NCBI GenBank assembly: GCA_009842375.1
Contig: VYFM01000501.1
Coordinates: 1-6,926, forward strand
Source: Candidatus Poribacteria bacterium
GTDB lineage: Bacteria; Poribacteria; WGA-4E; WGA-3G
DNA: 6,926 nucleotides
Direction of reading: 5' to 3'
The position numbers and the translations under genes were made by a program. The notes beneath the pieces were generated by a model, which was not told the origin of the DNA, ran no database searches, and saw only the letters and a program-made list of their open reading frames with translations. Shown piece by piece: positions 1-5,648 of the stretch (the first letter of the stretch is position 1; each line of letters opens with the position of its first letter).

Positions 1-201
1 TCTCAGAGACATTTAATTGTAGCGATTCAACATTTTCAGAATCAGGGATTTATGCTAAATCAAGAAAATAAGAATGGTTCAAAAATGTCAAGATTCAGAG
101 TCTTTCAGAGTCAATCGCAATTTTGGTGATTTTATGCTGATGCGATAAACCTATATCAGCACTGGGTTTATGGCTTATTTATGACTAATATAGTCAGGAA
201 T

Positions 202-223
202 GACTCTGAAAACTTTCAGAGTC
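202..223. repeat. Perfect palindrome, 10-bp arms, 2-nt spacer
   Basis: GACTCTGAAA (202-211) and TTTCAGAGTC (214-223) are exact reverse complements separated by AC. As RNA this cannot form a stable tight hairpin without opening inner pairs, so a dimeric protein-binding site or a repeat junction is as likely as a transcript structure. Neither flank has a T-run, which argues against an intrinsic terminator. Confidence 0.75.
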
Positions 224-294
224 GTGCTATAGGTTAGGTAGTTTGTGAGATAAATCTCTGGGACATCCATTCGTGTGTGAATTGCGTTTGGAAA

Positions 295-329
295 CCTTTC
301 AATAAATGCGGGACGAGACAATTGAAAGG
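295..329. repeat. Inverted repeat with 9-bp arms and 17-nt loop
   Basis: CCTTTCAAT (295-303) and ATTGAAAGG (321-329) are exact reverse complements. The structure lies about 30-65 nt past the stop codon of the sulfatase gene ending at 361, the usual place for a transcription end or an mRNA-stabilising 3' hairpin. The loop is long and no T-tract follows on the minus strand, so it is at best a weak or Rho-assisted terminator. Confidence 0.45.
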
Positions 330-360
330 CTCTGAATTCATTCTAAAATCTATCAAATAT

Positions 361-1965
361 CTATGAAACTGTGAATTTAAGTGATTTTTCATCGCTCTCT
401 TTATAACCGATCCGAATTGCTTTTGCTCTTATAACGGTTTCACCTTTTGGTAGACGCAAGGGTTCTGTATACAACTGCCATTGAACATCTTCACCTTGTT
501 CGGTTGTATACGCAATTGAAGCACCTTGTGTAGAACAGTAAAGTTGCAATAGAAGGGGTGCGTTGCATGCTCCATCTTCATGGGCAGGTTCCATACCGGG
601 GTTAGACGCGTTAATTGGAATGAAAAGTGGTGATGCTGTTTGTGGTTGTGCTCCATCAGGATACCACTTTGCCACCATCTGTTCTTCTGATATATCCCCC
701 ATATCCCCGAATTCCGATTGCCATTCTGCCAACACTTCTTGCATTCGATCAAGCACATTTGCACGTGTTGTATCCTTTGCTAAGTTGTTGAGTTCAAACT
801 TGTCATTTTCCACATCATAGAGTTCCTCAGTGGGACGTGGTGATTGGAACATGACCGTTTGATCTCCCTCTAATTTACCTTCTACATGAAGTCGCCACAT
901 TTCCTGCATCACAGGATGTGTATTCCTGTAAGGATCCCAGAGAAGGGACGGCTTATCAGGATAATAATTTCGGATGTATTTATACTTTTTATCGCGGACA
1001 GCACGCACCCTGTGATACGATAAGTCAAGGCGGTCGCGCGTCGCAAAAATATATTCACGTTCTACTTTTTGTGGACCTAGGAAGGGTTGTCCTTGTATAT
1101 GCTGTGGTACTTGTACACCACATAACGAAAGCACAGTTGGACCGAGATCAATCAAACTTACCAATTGGTCGGTATCACTACCTGGAGTAAGTTCTCCATT
1201 CCAACGGACAATTAATGGGATTCTGATACCTGCATCATAGACCCATCGCTTCCCACGTGGCAGTCCTTCACCGTGGTCACTCCAAAGAAAGACGATAGTA
1301 TTTTCTGCGAGTCCATCTTCTTCCAGTTGATCTAACAACTCTCCAACACGTGCATCAGCAGTTGCGAGGTTATCGTACTGTCGAGCCAACGCGGCACGGG
1401 TTTTAGGTGTATCTGGTAAATAAGGTGGTAAATCCACATCATCTGGATTCGTGGTTAATGGAACATCTTCCTTTGCCCACATACCGCTTTCGTGTGTAAC
1501 AGTTGGATTGAATACGGAGAAGAAGGGTTGCCCTTCAGAGCGATTTCGCCAGTGCCCTTGATTGCTATTGTCATCCCATGCGGTGATAGGTGGTGTAAAC
1601 TGATAGTCTGTTTTACTATTGTTGGTGCAATAATAACTTGCACCTCTGAGGTATTCGGTGAAGGTTTTCACATAAGGTGGAGGCACAGCAGAATAAGGCG
1701 TAGGTAAGTCAGGAGTATTTGGGTGTGTATGTGTTGTGCGATGGTGATGTGTTCCGATAGATGTCTGATACATTCCAGTGATAATAGCGGAACGGCTCGG
1801 TGCACAGACACCGGCTGTTGAAAAAGCATTTGGAAAGCGACAACCACCTTCTGCAAGTCTGTCAATATTCGGTGTGCGGGCAATTGAATCTCCATAGCAA
1901 CCGAATCGGGGTGTAGTGTCTTCTAATGATATCCAAAGGATATTAGGTCGTTCTGGTGTACTCAA
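361..1965 (-). CDS. Type I sulfatase, heparan N-sulfatase-like, with C-terminal chitobiase-like domain
   Basis: This 534-residue protein belongs to the alkaline-phosphatase-fold sulfatases, which hydrolyse sulfate esters or sulfamates. The signature CAPSR is at residues 54-58, with Cys54 expected to be converted to formylglycine by a maturation enzyme not in this window. Other visible active-site parts are the N-terminal metal pair Glu15-Asp16 (most sulfatases have Asp-Asp; Glu-Asp is usual in the N-sulfoglucosamine sulfohydrolase-like branch), His158, Asp230-His231 and Lys239. The GTHHHRT stretch at about 71-77 also fits that branch. Residues from about 452 to 534 resemble the CHB_HEX_C_1 beta-sandwich (the YTT and GYKES motifs are typical). 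No signal peptide is visible, so it is probably cytoplasmic. The start is TTG: an in-frame stop lies four codons upstream and the next Met comes after the catalytic Cys. It is last in the operon, 31 nt after the oxygenase gene. The substrate is unknown; the family is certain, the subfamily less so. Confidence 0.93.
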   Translation of the reverse strand: MSTPERPNILWISLEDTTPRFGCYGDSIARTPNIDRLAEGGCRFPNAFSTAGVCAPSRSAIITGMYQTSIGTHHHRTTHTHPNTPDLPTPYSAVPPPYVKTFTEYLRGASYYCTNNSKTDYQFTPPITAWDDNSNQGHWRNRSEGQPFFSVFNPTVTHESGMWAKEDVPLTTNPDDVDLPPYLPDTPKTRAALARQYDNLATADARVGELLDQLEEDGLAENTIVFLWSDHGEGLPRGKRWVYDAGIRIPLIVRWNGELTPGSDTDQLVSLIDLGPTVLSLCGVQVPQHIQGQPFLGPQKVEREYIFATRDRLDLSYHRVRAVRDKKYKYIRNYYPDKPSLLWDPYRNTHPVMQEMWRLHVEGKLEGDQTVMFQSPRPTEELYDVENDKFELNNLAKDTTRANVLDRMQEVLAEWQSEFGDMGDISEEQMVAKWYPDGAQPQTASPLFIPINASNPGMEPAHEDGACNAPLLLQLYCSTQGASIAYTTEQGEDVQWQLYTEPLRLPKGETVIRAKAIRIGYKESDEKSLKFTVS

Positions 1966-1970
1966 TTTAA

Positions 1971-1976
1971 TTCCTT
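1971..1976 (-). promoter_or_regulatory. Ribosome binding site deciding a TTG start
   Basis: AAGGAA lies 5 nt before the TTG at 1963-1965, a good Shine-Dalgarno match at near-ideal spacing. Together with the in-frame TAA just upstream, it fixes TTG as the initiator of the terminal sulfatase. Confidence 0.75.
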
Positions 1977-1996
1977 ATTGACAATGAATTAATGTT

Positions 1997-2827
1997 TTAG
2001 TTCCAACATCCTTCTGTATACCCTTCACGTTCAAATAACTTCTTGCGATATGGTGTGGCACGTTCTATCCATTCCGATGGGATATGTTGTGTATAACGAT
2101 GCGGTGGACCGGCTTCTTTGAAGATGTCTATGACGAAGATACGATATAGCTGCGGTGAATCCACAGGTTTTGCTTCTACTGCATGAAAGATGCGTGCATC
2201 AATGTAAACCATACTTCCTGGCGGTAACTCAAGCCGTTTCTCTTCTAATTTTTGTCCAGCCTCTGAGTCATATTCACCTGCGAGCATTCGTTCTGGTGTT
2301 GCCTCTCTTGTCGGTGCTACCTTGTGGCTGCCCGGTATAACTTTGAGATTACGATCACCGCGTGTGAAGCCGTTGGGATAGTAAAGTATTTGGATGTAGT
2401 AGTTGTCACGTTCTGCAAGATTGATAGGGTTTTCATGTTTCCAGTGGTGGTGGTCTTGATGAAATCCTACTGGACCGATGCCGCGAGGTGCGATGTTGAG
2501 TGCAGAGTGACAGTAGTGGTATTCATTCTCAATGGTTGCACGTAATAGTGCGGTAATAAATGGATCATCAATAAGTCTATCACTATACTCACGTCGTTCA
2601 TTCCATGGTCGTATGAAATAAGAACGGTCTGGTGTGTCCCCGTTTTTCAGCGATTCAATGTATTGATGGGTTGGTTCAAAATGTTGGGTTATTTCCTCAA
2701 TTAAGCCTTCTCTACCATCGTCTGTGAAAATATCTGGGTATGCGATGTATCCATCGTTATGAAATGAATCGATGTCTTGCTGTGATGGACCTGATAAGTG
2801 AAATAGTGATTTAGAGATATTCGTCAT
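1997..2827 (-). CDS. Phytanoyl-CoA dioxygenase (PhyH) family Fe(II)/2-oxoglutarate oxygenase
   Basis: This 276-residue protein fits the usual PhyH family length. The family hydroxylates C-H bonds using Fe(II), O2 and 2-oxoglutarate. The iron-binding facial triad is visible as His123 and Asp125 in GFHQDHHHW, with the distal His215 in ARIFHAVE; Arg229 is the likely 2-oxoglutarate carboxylate ligand. The PGSH motif at 165-168 is also typical of the family. Bacterial members act on very varied small molecules, so phytanoyl-CoA should not be assumed as substrate. There is no signal peptide, so it should be cytoplasmic. It sits between two sulfatase genes, 9 nt after one and 31 nt before the other, which suggests a shared pathway in which a sulfated molecule is both desulfated and oxidised (inference). 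The start is ATG with a GAGGA ribosome site. Three consecutive His (126-128) follow the HxD motif; this is uncommon but does not disturb the ligands. Confidence 0.92.
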   Translation of the reverse strand: MTNISKSLFHLSGPSQQDIDSFHNDGYIAYPDIFTDDGREGLIEEITQHFEPTHQYIESLKNGDTPDRSYFIRPWNERREYSDRLIDDPFITALLRATIENEYHYCHSALNIAPRGIGPVGFHQDHHHWKHENPINLAERDNYYIQILYYPNGFTRGDRNLKVIPGSHKVAPTREATPERMLAGEYDSEAGQKLEEKRLELPPGSMVYIDARIFHAVEAKPVDSPQLYRIFVIDIFKEAGPPHRYTQHIPSEWIERATPYRKKLFEREGYTEGCWN

Positions 2828-2833
2828 AATCTA

Positions 2834-2838
2834 TCCTC
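2834..2838 (-). promoter_or_regulatory. PhyH ribosome binding site overlapping the upstream stop codon
   Basis: GAGGA lies 6 nt before the ATG at 2825-2827 and shares bases with the TGA stop (2837-2839) of the preceding sulfatase. A ribosome finishing the sulfatase covers this site, so the two proteins are probably made by coupled translation. Confidence 0.75.
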
Positions 2839-4309
2839 ACATTCTGCTGTGTCCTTCTTGATTAAACTTTTCCAATAAATTCGTTAGTCTTTGGACGATT
2901 TCGGGATGATTTGACCACAGATTATCTGTCTCATAGGGATCGTCATATATGTGGTATAACTGTCCGGGTGAATCTGGTTTTGGACCTCCGTCACTGGGTG
3001 GGGGCCATCCTCCCGAACCTTCTGTTCCAATGACCAGTTTCCATTCGTTGTGTCGTATAGAAAAGACACCGTTACTGGAATGATGTACGATTGCTTCGCG
3101 TAGTGGTCGTAAAGTCTCTTGTCCCAAGAGTGCAGGTAAGATGTTGCAGCTGTCTTGTCCAGCATCATCGGGTACATCTGTTTCAACTATCGCTGCACAT
3201 GTTTCCAGGAGATCTGTTAGGCAAACTAATGCATCTGATTCAGTATTCGGTTCAATTACGCCGTTCCATCTTGCTATCAAAGGTTCTCGATGTCCACCTT
3301 CCCAGATGTGTGCCTTATATCCGCGCCAATCTCCACACGATTTATGGTCGTAAATGTTATATGGCATTGGACCTTTACCACCTTTGATTCTATCACCGGG
3401 GAGTGCGCCGTTATCACTGGTGACGAATATCAGCGTGTCGTCAGTTTTTCCTGTGCGATCTAAAGCCTGCATTACCTCACCTACCATCCAGTCTACCAAC
3501 CAGACCAGATCACCACGTGGTCCTGCGTCACTTTGTCCACGAGCGAATTCTGGTACTACCTCTTCAACACACGGTTCATGCGGTGCTGATGGTGTCATAT
3601 ACAGAAAAAATGGATCGTTGGAATCGGCTTGTGTCTCAATATATTCAACAGCCTTTTGTGCAATCATTGGGTCTGCGTCTTTGTGATGCCAACTGGGTGC
3701 GGTCATTCCGGGTCTACCTGTAAAATCAGGTTCACCGCGGTATTCACTTGGAATTTCGATAAAAGATTCATTCTCTATAAATCCATAAGGTGGTTGGCAA
3801 GTTGGACAACCAGCAGTACCGTAGAAGTAATCAAACCCGATTTCAGTTGGACCTCCGGTCAATGGTGCGTGAAAATCTATATTTTCTTCTAACTCACGTT
3901 TCGCATTTCCCCAAGGTAGTGGTGCATCAAAGTCGTATTCGTATCCTTTCTGAGTTGAAAAACCGATACCTAAATGCCATTTCCCTATACACGCAGTGTT
4001 GTAGCCTGATTTCTTTAACATACTTGGTACAGTCAACCGTTCGGGTTCAATGAGAGCGGGTTCATAACCGTAAAGTACACCTCGTTTGAGACGGCTTCGC
4101 CAGCAATATCTTCCTGTTAAGACACCGTATCGGGTTGGCGTGCACACAGCGGATGGAGAATGTGCGTCTGTGAAGCGGATCCCTTCCTTAGCAAGTTGAT
4201 CCATATTGGGGGTAGGTATTTTTGAATCTGGGTTATAGCAGCCAACATCACCATAACCCATATCGTCTGCCATAATAAAAACGATATTCGGAAGTTTTTG
4301 ATTGTCCAT
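2837..4309 (-). CDS. Type I sulfatase (arylsulfatase A / N-acetylgalactosamine-6-sulfatase-like)
   Basis: This is a 490-residue sulfatase counted from the ATG at 4307-4309. It has the classical metal pair Asp15-Asp16 in IMADDMGYGD, the formylglycine motif CTPTR at 56-60 followed by a typical LTGR, Lys110 and His112 in GKWHLG, His244 in APHEP, Asp299-Asn300 in TSDNG, and Lys332 in GYKAHIWEGG. All expected catalytic positions are therefore present and the enzyme should be active once Cys56 is matured. No signal peptide is visible, unlike most Bacteroidetes and Planctomycetes sulfatases of this type, so a cytoplasmic site is likely. A TTG at 4319-4321 would add four residues and lies closer to an AAAGG about 12 nt away; the choice between the two starts is uncertain. 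It lies about 36 nt (or 24 nt) after an RDD-PspA gene and 9 nt before the oxygenase. It is only distantly related to the terminal sulfatase, so the pair did not arise by recent duplication. The natural substrate is unknown. Confidence 0.93.
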   Translation of the reverse strand: MDNQKLPNIVFIMADDMGYGDVGCYNPDSKIPTPNMDQLAKEGIRFTDAHSPSAVCTPTRYGVLTGRYCWRSRLKRGVLYGYEPALIEPERLTVPSMLKKSGYNTACIGKWHLGIGFSTQKGYEYDFDAPLPWGNAKRELEENIDFHAPLTGGPTEIGFDYFYGTAGCPTCQPPYGFIENESFIEIPSEYRGEPDFTGRPGMTAPSWHHKDADPMIAQKAVEYIETQADSNDPFFLYMTPSAPHEPCVEEVVPEFARGQSDAGPRGDLVWLVDWMVGEVMQALDRTGKTDDTLIFVTSDNGALPGDRIKGGKGPMPYNIYDHKSCGDWRGYKAHIWEGGHREPLIARWNGVIEPNTESDALVCLTDLLETCAAIVETDVPDDAGQDSCNILPALLGQETLRPLREAIVHHSSNGVFSIRHNEWKLVIGTEGSGGWPPPSDGGPKPDSPGQLYHIYDDPYETDNLWSNHPEIVQRLTNLLEKFNQEGHSRM

Positions 4310-4319
4310 ATCATATACC

Positions 4320-4350
4320 AATAGGAATTAGTGCCTTTATTCCTCCTATT
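4320..4350 (-). promoter_or_regulatory. Possible stem-loop over the sulfatase ribosome binding site
   Basis: AATAGGAAT on the plus strand (4320-4328) can pair with ATTCC plus TATT (4339-4343 and 4347-4350), leaving a 3-nt bulge and a 10-nt loop; a simple 7-bp pairing of 4320-4326 with 4344-4350 is the alternative. In the mRNA the fold captures the strong AGGAGG (complement of 4342-4347), which overlaps the stop codon of the preceding gene and sits 20 nt from the TTG and 32 nt from the ATG candidate starts. It could limit sulfatase translation. There is no U-tract, so it is not a clear terminator. Confidence 0.35.
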
Positions 4351-5449
4351 TTAGAGTCTCCTTTAATTCGGCAAGGTCTTTGTTAATTGCTTCGTCCTCT
4401 GCGTAATTTGCAAATTCACGATTTAGTTCTACATCCTGGAATTCAACGTCTACTTCTGATGCAGCTTTTGCGAGTGCTGCAGCCTCAGTAACATTTTGTC
4501 CCATTTTCTTGAGCATCTCAAAAGCCTTATTATCTTGAAGTTCTGATAATGTTTGTTGCAAATGTTCTTGGGCATCAACATTTCTGTGTTGTGCGATTAC
4601 AACATCCCTTTCTCGCTGTGTCTGCTGTGTTTTTTGTTGGAGTGTGTCAAGAAGTGTAGTTAGGTGTTCGACTGTCCTTTTCTGTTCTTCCCATTGTTCT
4701 TTATATCGGTTTGCGATTTGTCTATATTCATTTCTCTGTGCTAGGTCTTCCTTTGCCAAATCTTCACGTCCTGCCTTAAGTGAGATGATAGCACGTTCTT
4801 CACATTTTTCTGCTTGTGCTATTGCGCCATCGTGTGCATTCTGAAATTGTTTTTCTATTCCAATTGATGCGTCAACCTTCTGCTTTGCTTCTGAGAAACG
4901 GTTTGTTATTTCTAAGATGACATCCTCTAATACTTTTTCAAGATCTGTTTCTTTATTTTCTGTTTCTTCTTCGGTTACAATTTCAACTTGCGGCGTGTCT
5001 AATTTGACCACAACAGTTTTTGCAAGCTTATCACCCATACGTTGTCTACCTTTACCTAAAGCGAAAAGCCAGTCAATAGGTTGAAATACGGCAGCAAAAC
5101 GACGAACGAACGCATCTTTATAGTTTGCTTGTTCTCCATCCTTCAAACGGACTATTTTAAGGGATAGTAATCTCTTTCCGAATCCCCCTCCATTATCACG
5201 TCCATCCATAAAAAAATAACCGTAATTCCATAATAAAATGCTTAGGACAAAGAAGGTAACTACTGCGGGATCATCTCCAAACATCATAAATTCTCCATAA
5301 TCAGTGAACATTACAGATTGTAAGAGTCCTATTAGCCATAATACTCCTTGACAGAACGTTAAGAATCCGATATCCAACAAAAACGCGCCTAACCTTGCCC
5401 ATCGAGATGCTAATTTGAATTTCTCTCCTGCAATCTTAACAAAGGACAT
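4346..5449 (-). CDS. RDD membrane domain fused to a PspA/IM30-like domain (copy 1)
   Basis: This 367-residue two-part protein starts with an RDD domain (about 11-150). Its conserved Arg16, Asp26 and Asp140 (in RQRMGDKLAKT) give the family its name, and two membrane segments lie at about 20-43 and 62-81, followed by the typical GKRLLSLKIVRLKDGE. After an acidic linker, residues from about 168 to 367 are charged, helical and coiled-coil-like. They match the PspA/IM30 family: the GREDLA core at 227-232, an alternating charged hairpin, AQHRNV near 286, and a C-terminal AEDEAINKDLAELK resembling the end of PspA. PspA proteins are ESCRT-III-like and bind and remodel stressed membranes; RDD domains are membrane modules of unclear, possibly transport, function. 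The ATG at 5447-5449 is preferred over an upstream TTG because GGAG lies 8 nt before it and the start then aligns with the paralogue. It is followed at short distance by the sulfatase gene and may lead that operon. The function of the fusion is unknown. Confidence 0.85.
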   Translation of the reverse strand: MSFVKIAGEKFKLASRWARLGAFLLDIGFLTFCQGVLWLIGLLQSVMFTDYGEFMMFGDDPAVVTFFVLSILLWNYGYFFMDGRDNGGGFGKRLLSLKIVRLKDGEQANYKDAFVRRFAAVFQPIDWLFALGKGRQRMGDKLAKTVVVKLDTPQVEIVTEEETENKETDLEKVLEDVILEITNRFSEAKQKVDASIGIEKQFQNAHDGAIAQAEKCEERAIISLKAGREDLAKEDLAQRNEYRQIANRYKEQWEEQKRTVEHLTTLLDTLQQKTQQTQRERDVVIAQHRNVDAQEHLQQTLSELQDNKAFEMLKKMGQNVTEAAALAKAASEVDVEFQDVELNREFANYAEDEAINKDLAELKETLK

Positions 5450-5648
5450 TATTGCAACTCCGAGATGTAAATACAATTGGTGTCAATTGCCCAATAGGGT
5501 ATTTGTTGTTGATGTGGAAATGATTTGTGCGGATAAAAAGGTATCATTAAAATGGATAATGTCAAGAGTATATCACTGAAAGGTGATTGACTAATGGGAA
5601 ATGTGCGGAACTAAAGGATGTCAAATTGTAATATTGGGGTTGTGGGAA
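5450..5648 (-). promoter_or_regulatory. Intergenic region with a likely operon promoter
   Basis: This is the longest gap between genes in the window. On the minus strand an extended -10 element, TGATATACT (complement of 5567-5575), matches the consensus well with five of six -10 bases plus the TG, though its -35 is poor. A consensus TTGACA (complement of 5560-5565) partly follows it, but its best -10 (TACCTT, 16 nt on) is weak. The inverted repeat ATCAC/GTGAT (5572-5576 with 5583-5587) overlaps the upstream edge of the extended -10 and could be an operator. No clear terminator for the preceding gene is seen, so read-through from the right is possible. Confidence 0.4.
5458..5461 (-). promoter_or_regulatory. 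Ribosome binding site for RDD-PspA copy 1
   Basis: GGAG lies 8 nt before the ATG at 5447-5449. The competing upstream TTG (5474-5476) has no such site, so this decides the start. Confidence 0.6.

Larger units (their letters stand above)
1..338. repeat. Cluster of TTTCAGAGTC decamer repeats, both orientations
   Basis: Exact copies of TTTCAGAGTC lie at 103-112 and 214-223, with an exact inverted copy at 202-211. Near copies are at 34-43 (9 of 10), 93-102 (9 of 10, directly abutting the copy at 103) and 1-10 (8 of 10), and an inverted near copy is at 329-338 (8 of 10). Seven occurrences of a 10-mer in under 340 bases is far more than chance would give. The inverted copies make it look either like nested ends of a small mobile repeat or like an array of binding sites. 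No function can be assigned. Confidence 0.7.
1..360. other. Gene-free region downstream of the operon, rich in short repeats
   Basis: No convincing coding region is visible on either strand in these 360 bases, which lie 3' of the last sulfatase gene. The stretch is AT-rich and contains several copies of a TTTCAGAGTC-like decamer in both orientations, one perfect palindrome, a short 7-bp stem-loop (145-151 with 165-171), a small GAGAT/ATCTC hairpin (247-258) and a 9-bp inverted repeat (295-329). No T-tract follows any of these on either strand, so none is a textbook intrinsic terminator. It could be a repeat-derived intergenic element or a regulatory region for a gene outside the window. Confidence 0.7.

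Noticed and set aside
202..223. Intrinsic transcription terminator at the perfect palindrome
   Set aside because: The arms are not GC-rich, the spacer is only 2 nt and no T-run follows on either strand.
93..223. CRISPR-like array
   Set aside because: The repeated unit is only 10 bases, spacing is irregular (abutting, 2 nt, about 90 nt) and orientation varies, so it does not fit repeat-spacer structure.
563..820. Plus-strand open frame of 85 codons opposite the terminal sulfatase
   Set aside because: It lies wholly inside a gene with clear catalytic motifs, and its translation shows no recognisable domain and is rich in Ser and Cys as antisense frames often are.
3091..4053. Several overlapping plus-strand open frames of 68-110 codons opposite the second sulfatase
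   Set aside because: They are shadows of the sulfatase reading frame: they overlap one another in different frames and encode no coherent domain.
5450..5476. N-terminal extension of RDD-PspA copy 1 from an upstream TTG
   Set aside because: No ribosome site precedes the TTG, and the extra nine residues have no counterpart in copy 2, whereas the internal ATG has GGAG at 8 nt and aligns with it.
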